DNA of 62,331 nt from an uncultured Bacteroidales bacterium (lineage in GTDB: Bacteria > Bacteroidota > Bacteroidia > Bacteroidales > UBA932), in NCBI GenBank assembly GCA_944323775.1, contig CALUTT010000016.1, positions 1-62,331 of the forward strand, written 5' to 3'. Positions 1-9,674 of the stretch are shown here, one piece after another (the first letter of the stretch is position 1; every line of letters begins with the position of its first letter). The notes beneath the pieces were generated by a model. That model was not told the origin of the DNA, did no database searches, and was given only the letters and a program-made list of their open reading frames with translations. The translations under genes were made by a program, and so were the position numbers.

Positions 1-62
1 CCGTAAAGGAGCTGGGCTCCTGTGACGAACCACACTTCAAGATTTCCAAATGCCTTAACCAT
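1..62 (-). CDS. araA: L-arabinose isomerase, N-terminal fragment (cut by window edge)
   Basis: Reading leftward from an ATG at 60-62, the frame is open to the window edge and begins with M-V-K-A-F, then EVWFVTGAQLLYG. This is the characteristic N-terminus of AraA, which converts L-arabinose to L-ribulose in the cytoplasm. Only about 20 residues are present, so catalytic residues cannot be checked. It starts 18 bases after the araD stop in the same direction, making it the last visible gene of the pentose operon. The assignment rests on one short but distinctive motif plus context. Confidence 0.85.
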   Translation of the reverse strand, partial: MVKAFGNLEVWFVTGAQLLY

Positions 63-80
63 AGTGATAAACAAGGTTAA

Positions 81-785
81 TTACGTGTTGTCTTCTTTCT
101 TTGCCTGTCCGTAATACGCCCCTGGACCGTGCTTGCGCGAAAAGTGCTTCTCCACAAGCAGAGGATTCATGGTCAGAGACGGGTTGATGCCGTACGCGAT
201 GGAAGCCATCTTGGCAACCTGCTCCAGAACGACCGCGTTGTGCACGGCTTCGGCGGCATTCTTGCCCCAGCTGAACGGCCCGTGATTCTTCACGAGAACG
301 CCGGGAGTATGAACGGGGTTCATTCCTTCGAAGCGCCTGACGATCACATTGCCGGTCTCGAGCTCATAGTCACCCATAACCTCTTCACGCGTCATGTCAG
401 GAGTACAAGGTATTGCTTCATGGAAATAATCCGCGTGAGTGGTCCCGATATTGGGAAGGTCTATTCCAGCCTGCGCCCATGCCGTGGCGTAAGTGGAATG
501 GGTATGCACAACGCCTCCTATCTCCGGGAACGCCCTGTAGAGGACAAGATGAGTCGGAGTGTCGGAAGACGGCCTGAGGGAACCCTCGATCATCTTGCCG
601 TCAAGATCCACGACCACCATATCCTCCGGTTTCATACCGTCATAGCTGACGCCGGAAGGCTTTATCACGACTAGCCCGCTCTTGCGGTCAATGGCAGATA
701 CGTTTCCCCATGTGAATATAACGAGGCCGTATTTGACCAGGTCCAGGTTGGCCTGGCATACTTTCACTTTAAGTTCTTCAAGCAT
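81..785 (-). CDS. araD: L-ribulose-5-phosphate 4-epimerase
   Basis: A 234-residue class II aldolase/epimerase, full length for AraD. It converts L-ribulose 5-phosphate to D-xylulose 5-phosphate, the last step of arabinose entry into the pentose phosphate pathway. The zinc-binding HTHS motif is near residue 95 and a second histidine lies in KNHGPFSWG near residue 170. The N-terminal GNVSA and KPSGV segments are the usual phosphate-binding loops. It lies between the symporter gene (9 bases upstream) and araA on the same strand, which fixes the pathway. Fuculose-phosphate aldolase is the main alternative, but length and context favour AraD. Confidence 0.95.
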   Translation of the reverse strand: MLEELKVKVCQANLDLVKYGLVIFTWGNVSAIDRKSGLVVIKPSGVSYDGMKPEDMVVVDLDGKMIEGSLRPSSDTPTHLVLYRAFPEIGGVVHTHSTYATAWAQAGIDLPNIGTTHADYFHEAIPCTPDMTREEVMGDYELETGNVIVRRFEGMNPVHTPGVLVKNHGPFSWGKNAAEAVHNAVVLEQVAKMASIAYGINPSLTMNPLLVEKHFSRKHGPGAYYGQAKKEDNT

Positions 786-794
786 AACCGACGA

Positions 795-2744
795 TTACCA
801 TAAAACAACATACAGTACAGCCACTATTGCGCAGATCAGGAACGCTCCTATGCCGTAGACCTTGCTCGTGTGGAACAGAGACAGGTCGATAGAAAGCGCC
901 TTCGCATCTTTCTTCCTGTCCTTGGAGTTGCTGTAAAGCCATACGGCCTGGCAGCCGACAAGAACGCCGAAGAAGTAGAATGCCTCGAAACCGATATCGT
1001 TCAGATAAGCAATAGTATTGTTCTCCGGAGTGGCGGTATCGGGAAGACATGCGCCCCATACGGTCACGACAAGAGCGGCAAGGATAAAGAACAGCCCCGC
1101 ACCGCCGAGGATCTTGGCCCACTTGAGCATGGCGGCACAGTCCTTCTGGGCCGGAAGCTCGCAGGAGACGAATTTCCTGTCAAGCAGGGACATCGTAACG
1201 AAGAATACGATCAGGATAATGAATATGTAGCCTGCACGGAACTGGAAAGGCATGTCGCCAAGGAAAATCTTGAACAGCACGCCGAGGGGGATAGTGATTA
1301 TCGCCGTCCATACGGCAGCCTTGGCAGAAGCGCGCTTCCACAAAAGACCCATGCCGAAGACCACCACGATGCCAGGATAAATGAATCCGGAATACTCCTG
1401 GATGTACTGGAAGGCCTGGTCAAGACCTCCGAGAAGGGGCTTTACGAAGATAGCCGCTATCACGAGAGCGCAGATCGCGGTGATGCGTCCCACGGTCACA
1501 AGATTCTTGTCAGAGGCTTTCTTGTTGATATACTTCTTGTAGATGTCCATGGTGAACAGCGTTGAGGTACTGTTGAACATGGAAGCCAGAGAAGAGATGA
1601 TTGCAGCAGAGAGTGCCGCGAACGTAAGGCCCTTGACTCCGGTAGGAGTGAAATTGCGCACCAGCCATGGATATGCGTCATCCGCGACGTTGATCTCTCC
1701 GTGGAGAGTCGCCATGATCTCGGGATGCAGGGAAATATAGTATGCGCAGATTCCGGGTATGCAGACAATGAACGGAATCAGGATCTTGAGGAAACCTGCG
1801 AAGACCAGACCCTTCTGAGCCTCGTCTATGCTCTTGGCGGCAAGACCTTTCTGGATGATGTACTGGTTGAAGCCCCAGTATCCCAGGTTCGTGAGCCATA
1901 CGGCGCCTACAACGGCGGCGATTCCCGGAACGTTGGCAAACGCTCCCGCGTCATGGCTTTTCTGAACGACAAGGTGCAGGTGAGCGTCATTGACATGGTT
2001 TCCGGTGGTAAGGTCCGTGAAGATATTGTTTATTCCGGCAAGGATTCCGTCTCCGGCTCCGACCGCAGAGAGGGCGAATACTGCCGTGACAAGTCCGCCG
2101 CCTACCAGGAACACGACCTGGAAAACGTCAGTCCACGCCACAGAGGCAAGGCCTCCGTAGATGGAATATATTCCGGCGATAACATACAGGGCCAGAATGA
2201 TCACCATCCTGAGCGAAACGGAGAAACTCCCTATTTCCAGCACCGCACCCTGAAGGCCCAGAATCTGTTCGATTGCAAGGGCGCCGAGCCATGCAACGGA
2301 AGTAAGGTTTACGAAGATGTACAGGAAAAGCCACAATATCGAGAAAGCGAGCCCCACACCGTCGTTGTATCGCTCCTGAAGGAACTGAGGGATAGTGAAT
2401 ATCTTCTTCTTGAGCATGAGAGGAAGAAGGAACTTGCCTATCACGACGAGAGTGACGGCAGCCATAAGTTCATATGCCGCTGTCGCGATTCCGTCAGCGT
2501 AGCTGGTGCCGGACATGCCGATAAACTGCTCGGCAGAGATGTTAGCTGCAATCAGAGATGCACCGACAGCCCACCATGTAAGAGTGTTGCCGGCAAGGAA
2601 GTAGTCATTGGCACTCTTTTCCTTGCCTTTCTTGGTGCGTCCCAGGAAAAGGCCCAGGGAAACAAGGACAAGCAGATATATCAGTACGATGATAAGGTCC
2701 ACAGCCTTGAATCCCGACGCGGAGATTTGCTGAAAGATGTTCAT
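795..2744 (-). CDS. sodium/sugar symporter, SSS family (SGLT-like)
   Basis: A 649-residue polytopic membrane protein with about 14 hydrophobic segments. After the first helix comes an ANDYFLAGN stretch, then ANISAEQFIGMSG, which matches the vSGLT-type signature around the sugar and Na+ sites. Length is typical for bacterial SGLT homologues. It probably imports arabinose, xylose or galactose with sodium across the inner membrane. It is 13 bases downstream of the aldose epimerase gene and just upstream of araD, so arabinose is the likeliest substrate. This is inference from neighbours; the sequence alone does not fix the sugar. Confidence 0.9.
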   Translation of the reverse strand: MNIFQQISASGFKAVDLIIVLIYLLVLVSLGLFLGRTKKGKEKSANDYFLAGNTLTWWAVGASLIAANISAEQFIGMSGTSYADGIATAAYELMAAVTLVVIGKFLLPLMLKKKIFTIPQFLQERYNDGVGLAFSILWLFLYIFVNLTSVAWLGALAIEQILGLQGAVLEIGSFSVSLRMVIILALYVIAGIYSIYGGLASVAWTDVFQVVFLVGGGLVTAVFALSAVGAGDGILAGINNIFTDLTTGNHVNDAHLHLVVQKSHDAGAFANVPGIAAVVGAVWLTNLGYWGFNQYIIQKGLAAKSIDEAQKGLVFAGFLKILIPFIVCIPGICAYYISLHPEIMATLHGEINVADDAYPWLVRNFTPTGVKGLTFAALSAAIISSLASMFNSTSTLFTMDIYKKYINKKASDKNLVTVGRITAICALVIAAIFVKPLLGGLDQAFQYIQEYSGFIYPGIVVVFGMGLLWKRASAKAAVWTAIITIPLGVLFKIFLGDMPFQFRAGYIFIILIVFFVTMSLLDRKFVSCELPAQKDCAAMLKWAKILGGAGLFFILAALVVTVWGACLPDTATPENNTIAYLNDIGFEAFYFFGVLVGCQAVWLYSNSKDRKKDAKALSIDLSLFHTSKVYGIGAFLICAIVAVLYVVLW

Positions 2745-2757
2745 TAGGATCGTTTAG

Positions 2758-3852
2758 TTATTTAGTTACACTGAATGCGTAGACGCAGTGGCTCGTATAA
2801 GTCTGTCCGGGACGAAGAACCACGGAAGGCCACTGGGGCTTGTTGGGGCTGTCAGGATAATGCTGGGTCTCGAGGCAAATCGCAGCCCTCTTGTTGTATA
2901 CCACTCCTCCCTTTCCGGTCAGGGTACCGTCAAGGAAATTACCGGTGTAGACCTGAATTCCCGGTTCGTCAGTGTACACCTTGAGGTCTATGCCCGTATC
3001 CTCGCAGTACAGCTCGGCAGCGACCTTGCTGATGTCTCCACCTGTATCGAGGACCCAGTTGTGGTCGTACCCGCCGGCATTTGCAATCTGGACATAGTCG
3101 ATCTCGCCTATCCTGTCCCCTATCTTGTGCATGGTTGTGAAATCCATCGGAGTCCCGGCAACCGGAAGTATCTCGCCGCTTGTCATGCAAGTGCTGTCAA
3201 TCGGAGTGAAAGACGAAGCGTTCAGATAGAGATAGTCGTCACATATGCTGTGGTTCGCAGGATCTCCGGAAAGGTTGAAATAAGAATGGTTCGTCATATT
3301 GATGATCGTGGGAGCCGTAGTCGTGGCCTCGTACGCGATGTCAATTGCGTTGTCATCGGTCAGGGTGTATGTCACGAATGCGGTTACCGCTCCGGGGAAA
3401 TTGTTGTCTCCGTCCGGAGATTCCATCTTGAGCTTTATCGAGTTGTCGTTGACTTCCACGACCTGATACCTCTGGTACTGCCATCCGGTAGGACCTCCGT
3501 GCAGGCAATGTCCGAAATTGTTCTGCGGAAGCTGGTACTCCTCTCCGTCAAGTGTGAAACGCCCGTGGTCGATACGGTTTGCGTACCGTCCTATAGCCGC
3601 ACCGAAATCGCTGGAGTTGTTCTCAAGATAGTAGTCCTCCACATTGTCGAAACCGAGGACGACGTCACGTACTGTCCCGTTCTTGTCGGCAAGCTTGACC
3701 GAAACTATGCGGCCGCCGTAATTCGTTACGGTAAGCTCCATGCCGTTCTTGTTCTTGAGGGTGTAAAACCGGTCTGTCTGGGACTTCTGCTGACTGCATG
3801 CAAGAACCGAAAGCACGCACGCGCCCAAAATAATGCCTTTAAAACTTCTCAT
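2758..3852 (-). CDS. galM: aldose 1-epimerase (galactose mutarotase), lipoprotein
   Basis: A 364-residue mutarotase that interconverts alpha and beta anomers of free sugars. It has a lipoprotein signal peptide with lipobox VLAC near residue 19, so it acts outside the cytoplasm, probably in the periplasm. Family motifs are visible: TNHSYFNLSG (catalytic His), GGYDHNWVLD, and LETQHYPDSPNKPQWPS carrying the catalytic glutamate. It lies between the secreted GH31 glycosidase and the sugar symporter, which suits equilibrating anomers of a released sugar before uptake. Bacteroidota often carry such exported GalM copies in polysaccharide-use operons. Confidence 0.93.
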   Translation of the reverse strand: MRSFKGIILGACVLSVLACSQQKSQTDRFYTLKNKNGMELTVTNYGGRIVSVKLADKNGTVRDVVLGFDNVEDYYLENNSSDFGAAIGRYANRIDHGRFTLDGEEYQLPQNNFGHCLHGGPTGWQYQRYQVVEVNDNSIKLKMESPDGDNNFPGAVTAFVTYTLTDDNAIDIAYEATTTAPTIINMTNHSYFNLSGDPANHSICDDYLYLNASSFTPIDSTCMTSGEILPVAGTPMDFTTMHKIGDRIGEIDYVQIANAGGYDHNWVLDTGGDISKVAAELYCEDTGIDLKVYTDEPGIQVYTGNFLDGTLTGKGGVVYNKRAAICLETQHYPDSPNKPQWPSVVLRPGQTYTSHCVYAFSVTK

Positions 3853-3874
3853 ATTTTGTCAAATTGTTTTCATT

Positions 3875-6229
3875 TCAAAGCCTGACCTTTACGGCACTGC
3901 CGTCATATTCTACAGTCTTTTCGCTCACCTTGCCATCCTTGCGGACGTAGACAATGCGGAACTCCCTGTCTCCAGTCATGCCGTCGAAGAATCCGTTCCT
4001 GTCAGAGATTTCAAGGACATTTCCCCTGAGGGTGAAGTCTATGGTAGTATACTCTCCCTGCTCATAGCCATATCCGTCCCCCTCGTCTTCATACAGGGTA
4101 AAACTGCCGCGCGGTCCGGCAAATATTCTGATCTCGAGACTGTCCCACGGCTTTTCGCTGCTGTACTGCACGTCAGGTCCGATCGGGATTATGCTGCCTT
4201 CGCGGACAAACAGCGGTATCCTGTCGAAAGACGTCCCGTACTCAAGTTCCTGACCTCCCTTGTAATACTTTGAGTTGTAAAAATCATACCAGCCGGTTCC
4301 TTCGGGAAGGTACACGTCCGATGAAGAGGGAGCTGTGAAGTCGACAGCCTCATCAGTATATCCGACGACCTCGTCAGTATACTGGGCATGGAGCACAGGA
4401 GCCACGAGGAAAGCATCCCCGAACATAAACTCCGTCGCAAGGTTGGCCACATTCGGATCAGATGCGAAGTCCATGACAAGCGCACGCTGGAATGTACCGG
4501 CCTCGCTTGAAACCTGCCATGCAGTTGAATATATGTAGGGAAGCAGAGAGTACCTGAGCTTAACGGCTCCCACCAGCGCATCGTAGACAGGCTCGCCGGC
4601 CTTGCCGTAAAGATATATCTCCCTGGGCACCTCGGTCCCGTGTGAACGCATCATGGGAGAGAAGACTCCGTACTGGGTCCACCTCACGTAAAGCTCCTGG
4701 AAACGGGGGTTGTGAACTGCGCTGCCATATGCCGCTCCGCGCTTGTTGTATCCGTTTGCAAAGAATCCGCCGAGATCAGTGTTGAAATTCGGGTTTCCTG
4801 TCATGGCGAATCCGAGTCCTGCCGGAATCTGGTTTCTGAAAGACTCCCAGTTCGACTGGACGTCGCCGCTCCATACGTTGGCACCGGTACGCTGCTGGCC
4901 TACCCATCCTGAACGCGTAAGGACGCAGACTCTCCTGCCATCCTTGCCGGAAGCGCGCTGATTGTCATAGACTCCCTCTACGGCGACGATAGGGAATGCA
5001 TTCCGCACCCTCCTGAACGAGCCGTCAGAGGTCATCTGCTCAAAATCCGAATCCTTGAAGGCCATATGGTCCGGCTCGGTAGAGTCCATCCACCAGGCAT
5101 CTATGCCCATCTTGTCCAGTTTGCTGAGGTATTTCCAGTATATATCCCTGGCTTTGGGGCTGAACGGATCGTAAGGGCGTACTCCCGAAGGATAATCCAT
5201 GCGGGGAGGCCAGTAGCTCAGTCCGCTCTGGGGCCATGTCTGGAAATCAAGAAGCAGACCGTCCCTGGAAAGTTCCCGGTACTGGAGGGTAGCCGGGCCG
5301 AAAGAAGACCAGATGGAAATCATCAGGTGAGCGTTAAGTTCATGCACCCTGTCCACCATGGCCTGCGCATTCTGGAACTCCTCGTTGAGGAAGTCCATTG
5401 CATTCCACAGATAGTTGCTTCCCCAGTACTGCCAGTCCTGCACCATGCAGTCGATAGGGATACCGGCCTCGCGGTATTTCTCCAAAACGCCCAGCAATTC
5501 TCCGGCAGACTTGTATCTCTCGCGGCTCTGGATGAAGCCGTAACTCCACAGAGGAAGCATGGGGACCTCGCCGGTGAGGTCGCGCACGGAAGCGATCACT
5601 CCGTCAGAGTCGCCTCCGTATATGAAGTAATAGTCAATGCAGTCACCTACCTCCGACTCGAAGACCATCTCTCCCGGATTGTCATAGTTGAAAAGGGTGG
5701 GAGATGTATTGTCCCAGAAAATTCCATATCCGCGGATGGACTGTACGACAGGCATGAAGTCCTCGGTATTGCCCTGTATCATCTTGCGGCTCTTCCCGCG
5801 CAGGGAAAGATTGGGATCCTGGATTATGCCCAGGCCGTAGAAATCTTCGCCGTCCATCGGAAGAAACACCTGACGGACAGTCCATGACCCTTTGTCAAGC
5901 CCCTCCGTGCGTTCCGTGAACGAACATGGTCCCTCACTTATGAGGAGCTTGCCTGAAGGCAGCATGAAAGACACTTCCCCGCTTTCCTTGTCCACCCTGA
6001 CACGCAGGCCGGATGTAGAGTAAGTGGTCGCCGAAGAGGTCTCCCTCACCCGGACATCCACATTTCCGGGAACAGATGTAACGGCATAGCTGTGCTCCGG
6101 AACGGAATCTCCCTTGACAATCCTGACGACAGTCGGAGAATGGAATATCACGCTGACTTGCCTGGCAGAGACAAACTGTGCAAAACCCAGACACGCAAGA
6201 AGAACAAATGCGATTCTCTTCATAATCAT
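3875..6229 (-). CDS. exported GH31 glycosidase, probable alpha-xylosidase
   Basis: A 784-residue GH31 enzyme with an N-terminal signal peptide (the core MKRIAFVLLACLGF begins at an ATG at 6223; an ATG at 6229 adds two residues, and neither has a clear ribosome-binding site). The catalytic nucleophile aspartate is in IDAWWMDSTEP and the acid/base aspartate in NVWSGDVQSNW. A beta-sandwich segment follows the barrel, as usual. The family contains alpha-glucosidases and alpha-xylosidases. The pentose-utilisation neighbours and the WMDSTEP context favour alpha-xylosidase activity on xyloglucan-type side chains, but specificity is inferred. It is the first gene of the leftward operon. Confidence 0.88.
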   Translation of the reverse strand: MIMKRIAFVLLACLGFAQFVSARQVSVIFHSPTVVRIVKGDSVPEHSYAVTSVPGNVDVRVRETSSATTYSTSGLRVRVDKESGEVSFMLPSGKLLISEGPCSFTERTEGLDKGSWTVRQVFLPMDGEDFYGLGIIQDPNLSLRGKSRKMIQGNTEDFMPVVQSIRGYGIFWDNTSPTLFNYDNPGEMVFESEVGDCIDYYFIYGGDSDGVIASVRDLTGEVPMLPLWSYGFIQSRERYKSAGELLGVLEKYREAGIPIDCMVQDWQYWGSNYLWNAMDFLNEEFQNAQAMVDRVHELNAHLMISIWSSFGPATLQYRELSRDGLLLDFQTWPQSGLSYWPPRMDYPSGVRPYDPFSPKARDIYWKYLSKLDKMGIDAWWMDSTEPDHMAFKDSDFEQMTSDGSFRRVRNAFPIVAVEGVYDNQRASGKDGRRVCVLTRSGWVGQQRTGANVWSGDVQSNWESFRNQIPAGLGFAMTGNPNFNTDLGGFFANGYNKRGAAYGSAVHNPRFQELYVRWTQYGVFSPMMRSHGTEVPREIYLYGKAGEPVYDALVGAVKLRYSLLPYIYSTAWQVSSEAGTFQRALVMDFASDPNVANLATEFMFGDAFLVAPVLHAQYTDEVVGYTDEAVDFTAPSSSDVYLPEGTGWYDFYNSKYYKGGQELEYGTSFDRIPLFVREGSIIPIGPDVQYSSEKPWDSLEIRIFAGPRGSFTLYEDEGDGYGYEQGEYTTIDFTLRGNVLEISDRNGFFDGMTGDREFRIVYVRKDGKVSEKTVEYDGSAVKVRL

Positions 6230-6258
6230 TGGTATTAGTCAGTATTATTTAATTCAGG

Positions 6259-6266
6259 CAAATATA
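6259..6266 (-). promoter_or_regulatory. -7 box of the GH31-galM-symporter-araDA operon
   Basis: TATATTTG on the minus strand matches the Bacteroidota -7 consensus TAnnTTTG and lies about 30 bases before the GH31 start. No TTTG at the ideal distance is visible upstream. The 160-base gap to the divergent thioesterase gene holds no other clear feature. Confidence 0.6.
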
Positions 6267-6389
6267 CTTTATTTTGCCAACTCGAAGCATAAAAAAATGC
6301 AAAAAGTTTCAACATCGCAGCCTGTCGGCAAAAAAGCCAGAAGTCATGAAATGTTTTATTAACTTTACGAGTTTGAAATACAGAACTCT

Positions 6390-6875
6390 ATGGACAAGAT
6401 AAAAAACCAGTACCTGTCCCTCAAGGACAAGGGATACAATTGTTTTGCCTGCGCGCCATGGAATCCATGCGGGCTCAAGATGGAATTCTACGAAGACGGA
6501 GACGAAGTCGTGTCCGTATGGACGCCTTCCGACAACTATCAGGGATGGTTCCATACTCTGCACGGAGGGATCCAGGCTACTCTCCTGGACGAGGTGTGCG
6601 GATGGTTCGTGAACAGGAAACTGCAGGTCGCTGGCATGACCACGAACCTAAATGTGCGCTACCGCAAGAGCATCCCTACCGGAGAAGACGAGAAAATCGA
6701 AATCAGGGTCAGGCTGAAGGAAATGAGACGCAACCTCGCCGTACTCGAGGGCAGAATACTCCACGGCACACAGTTGTGCACTACTGCCGAGATCACTTTC
6801 TTCACATTCGACAGAAAGACATCAAGCGAGCAGTTCCACTTCGACGGGTGCCGGCTCGAAAAGGAATGTGAATGA
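6390..6875 (+). CDS. PaaI-family hotdog thioesterase
   Basis: A 161-residue single-domain hotdog protein predicted to hydrolyse acyl-CoA thioesters in the cytoplasm. The segment WFHTLHGGIQATLLDEVCGW carries the HGG...D/E pattern of the PaaI/YbgC-like active site. An N-terminal CFACAPWNPCGLKMEF segment with three cysteines is typical of a Bacteroidota subgroup whose substrate is unknown. It is transcribed alone, divergent from the glycosidase operon and convergent with the DUF418 gene 20 bases on. The biological substrate cannot be read from the sequence. Confidence 0.85.
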   Translation: MDKIKNQYLSLKDKGYNCFACAPWNPCGLKMEFYEDGDEVVSVWTPSDNYQGWFHTLHGGIQATLLDEVCGWFVNRKLQVAGMTTNLNVRYRKSIPTGEDEKIEIRVRLKEMRRNLAVLEGRILHGTQLCTTAEITFFTFDRKTSSEQFHFDGCRLEKECE

Positions 6876-6895
6876 GACTGCCGATGCAGAGTCCG

Positions 6896-8083
6896 CTACC
6901 TTGAAGCGCCTATCCAGGTAAGACGGCTCCATATCTGCTCGAACGGCCCGCGTCTGTGGCTCCTGAGCCACCAGGTGGAGAACAGTATCTGGACTGCCAC
7001 GAAGGCGACACCCATCAGAAGGCTGACCGCATCCGTGCAGACATTGTACAGAGAAAAGCCGTACCCGTAGAACAGAATGCCGCCGACTATGGACTGCCCG
7101 AGATAATTTGTCAGGCTCATGCGTCCATAGGGAGCCAGTTTCAGCAGTGCCGAACGCATGCCCGTACGGTAAAACAGCAGCACAATGCCGCTGACATACA
7201 AAGACATCATCGCCAGATTCTTCCACATGTTCAGCAGGACGGAGACCGCATTCCCGGACATCTCGGACGAGAAAAGTCCTGGCACATACCTGTAAGCCGA
7301 TGCCGTCAATATGCATGCTCCAACAGACACTCTGCACACCTGCCCCCAGATATGCATGTTCTTCCCCTCATCATAGAACAGCCGTTTCCTGCCCATCAGT
7401 ATTCCGACTATGAAAAGCATTATGTTCTGCGTGAAGCGTCCGTTCTCGATCGCCCAGAGGAAATTGACGGGCAGGCCGTAACGGACTCCGACCGACGCCA
7501 CATCCAGCGGTGACCCGTCTGCAAGCGCAGGATATATGTCCATGAAGTAACGCCCGGACCCCAGACTGAAAGGAGCGGCATCAGGATGGACCAGCCCGTA
7601 GACAAGGCAGACCAGTTCGACCGGCTGGAGGGCAAGCACGAGTGCAACAGCAGCCAGCAGCCTGTTTGAGCAGCGTATCAGCGGAAGCACCAGAAGACCG
7701 CAGACGGCATATATGAACAGGATATCCCCGTTATAGAACATCAGGTCGAATATCCCGAAAAGCATCAGAAGCACCATCCTCCATGCGAAGCGCGGACGGA
7801 AATCCACTCCTTTTGCAGCCTGGTTGTCATGCTGAATGAAAAAACTCAGGCCGAACAGCAACGCGAAAATAGCATACATCTTCCCTGCAAGCAGATAGAA
7901 GATACCGTCCCAGACGGCATTGTCCAGCTTCGCCATGAATCCGGAAGACGGTTCCGGAAACATGTAGAAATTCATGTGCTCGATAAAATGGATCAGCACT
8001 ATGCCGGCAATGGCGAGACCTCGGAGAACATCCGCGACCTCGATTCTTGAGTTGGGCTTGCCCGACGGGGTATATGTAAACAT
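6896..8083 (-). CDS. DUF418 family membrane protein
   Basis: A 395-residue polytopic protein with about ten hydrophobic helices. The N-terminus (RIEVADVLRGLAIAGIVLIH) resembles the DUF1624/acyltransferase-3-like entry helix, and the C-terminal half carries the DUF418 pattern with SLTNYLGQS and a final RGPFEQIWSRLTW. The function of this inner-membrane family is not established. It begins 2 bases after the AspT-like transporter stop, so the two are probably cotranscribed. Family assignment is good; the function is unknown. Confidence 0.88.
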   Translation of the reverse strand: MFTYTPSGKPNSRIEVADVLRGLAIAGIVLIHFIEHMNFYMFPEPSSGFMAKLDNAVWDGIFYLLAGKMYAIFALLFGLSFFIQHDNQAAKGVDFRPRFAWRMVLLMLFGIFDLMFYNGDILFIYAVCGLLVLPLIRCSNRLLAAVALVLALQPVELVCLVYGLVHPDAAPFSLGSGRYFMDIYPALADGSPLDVASVGVRYGLPVNFLWAIENGRFTQNIMLFIVGILMGRKRLFYDEGKNMHIWGQVCRVSVGACILTASAYRYVPGLFSSEMSGNAVSVLLNMWKNLAMMSLYVSGIVLLFYRTGMRSALLKLAPYGRMSLTNYLGQSIVGGILFYGYGFSLYNVCTDAVSLLMGVAFVAVQILFSTWWLRSHRRGPFEQIWSRLTWIGASR

Positions 8084-8085
8084 GC

Positions 8086-9549
8086 TCAGACGAATAACAA
8101 TATCATTAGCTGCGCAAAAAGAACTCTGAAGAACATGCTCAGAGGATATACGGTCGCGTACCCAACGGCGGCCGCATCGCTGTCCTTGTCCTGTTCAGAC
8201 GCAAACGCAAGTGCGGGAGGGTTGGTAGAGGATCCGGACAGAACGCCCGCGAGCGTATTGTAGTCGACCTTCATTACAAAACGGCCGACAAGTCCGGCGA
8301 TCAGCATGGGCACTACGGTAATGATGGCACCGTATGCGATCCAGATGTATCCGCCCTTGTGGACTATCGTGTCGACGAAACCGGTACCGGCCTCAAGTCC
8401 GACTGCGGCAAGGAATATGGAAATTCCGATCTCGCGCACCATCAGGTTCGCGCTGGCCGTAGTATAGGTGATGACCTTGAACTGCGGGCCGAAGTGGCTC
8501 ATCAGAAGGCTGACAACAAGGGGACCACCTGCAAGGCCAAGCTTGATAGGCTGCGGAATCCCGGGAATATTGATAGGGATGCTGCCCAGAAGGCAACCCA
8601 GTGCGATGCCTATGAAAACCGGGACAAGGTTCGGCTCGTCAAGCCTCTTGCGGGAGTTTCCGAGCACTTTCTCCACGGCGGCTATGCTCTGCTCGCTTCC
8701 GACGACCGTAACCTGGTCACCGTACTGAAGCCTGATCTGAGGGGTGGCCCTGAGTTCAATGCCCGCCCTGCGTATACGCGTCACGGTAGCTCCCATGACC
8801 GTTTCCAGGCCGAGCTTGCCAAGGACGACTCCGTTCAGGCTACGCTTCGAGATGATTATCCTGCGTGAGATGAACTTCTTGTCGCTCAGATGACTTTCAG
8901 CCTCAAGCACTTTTGGATCGACCTCCTCCTGATGCGACGCCGCATGACGGTCAGGACGGCTGAAAGGCTTGCGGTAGAACACGGCCTTCATGAACATGAA
9001 GCTGAGTATGCATCCTATCACACCGAGGGGATATGCCACTGCATAGCCAAGCGCAATGCTCGGATCGCTGACGCCGAAAGTGTCGGAATATGCCTGCTGG
9101 GCGGCACCCAGACCGGGGGTGTTGGTCACCGCACCGGACATGATTCCGGTCATCGTGGTCACAGGGACACCTGTCAGGTAGTGAAGTCCAAGGGTAATTG
9201 CGACACCGAGCACTATGACAAGCATTGCAAGCATGTTCAGCCCTATACCTCCGCTCTTCAGACTGGCAAAGAAGCCGGGACCGACCTGCAGTCCGATACT
9301 GTAAACAAAAAGAATGAGCCCGAACTCCTTCATGAATCCTATCAGATTGGGGTCAAGCGACATTCCGAAGTGGCTGAACACTATTCCCACGAAAAGTACC
9401 CAGGTGACGCCGAAACTTACGCCGGCAACCTTGACCTTGCCCAGCATTTTTCCGAAGGCGATCACCAGTGCAAGAATAACAATGGAATGAGCGACGCCGC
9501 CGCTCCATGAACTGGTACCTTCAAAGATGGATCTGAAAAATTCTACCAT
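8086..9549 (-). CDS. AspT/YidE-type transporter with a TrkA-C (RCK) domain
   Basis: A 487-residue transporter of the aspartate:alanine exchanger family. Two five-helix membrane blocks flank a cytoplasmic TrkA-C/RCK_C segment (roughly residues 210-310). Glycine-rich repeats such as SGAVTNTPGLGAAQ in the first block and SGSSTNPPALAFA in the second are the family's substrate-binding signatures. E. coli YidE/YbjL have two RCK domains; only one is clear here. The start at 9549 gives MVEFFRSIF; the frame extends 24 codons upstream without hydrophobic or family character. Substrate unknown. Confidence 0.88.
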   Translation of the reverse strand: MVEFFRSIFEGTSSWSGGVAHSIVILALVIAFGKMLGKVKVAGVSFGVTWVLFVGIVFSHFGMSLDPNLIGFMKEFGLILFVYSIGLQVGPGFFASLKSGGIGLNMLAMLVIVLGVAITLGLHYLTGVPVTTMTGIMSGAVTNTPGLGAAQQAYSDTFGVSDPSIALGYAVAYPLGVIGCILSFMFMKAVFYRKPFSRPDRHAASHQEEVDPKVLEAESHLSDKKFISRRIIISKRSLNGVVLGKLGLETVMGATVTRIRRAGIELRATPQIRLQYGDQVTVVGSEQSIAAVEKVLGNSRKRLDEPNLVPVFIGIALGCLLGSIPINIPGIPQPIKLGLAGGPLVVSLLMSHFGPQFKVITYTTASANLMVREIGISIFLAAVGLEAGTGFVDTIVHKGGYIWIAYGAIITVVPMLIAGLVGRFVMKVDYNTLAGVLSGSSTNPPALAFASEQDKDSDAAAVGYATVYPLSMFFRVLFAQLMILLFV

Positions 9550-9570
9550 AAGCCGTCTGTTGAGAAAGCA

Positions 9571-9578
9571 CAAATTTA
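9571..9578 (-). promoter_or_regulatory. -7 box for the AspT-like transporter operon
   Basis: TAAATTTG on the minus strand fits TAnnTTTG and ends 21 bases before the start at 9549. This position also argues for that start over the longer frame, whose first codons lie upstream of the box. No clear -33 element is seen. Confidence 0.55.
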
Positions 9579-9674
9579 CAATTTTTTCGTAACATTGTGT
9601 CCTCTCCGACGTCTTATCCATGACGCGTCACGAAAATGACAGATGAACAAACATTCAGAAAAAGGAGTTATTTT

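Noticed and set aside
1701-2747. Long plus-strand ORF of 348 codons opposite the symporter gene
   Set aside because: It is an antisense shadow of the symporter: low-hydrophobicity, no motif and no promoter, while the minus frame has the SSS signatures.
5066-5887. Plus-strand ORF of 273 codons opposite the GH31 gene
   Set aside because: Antisense shadow; the minus-strand frame contains both GH31 catalytic motifs.
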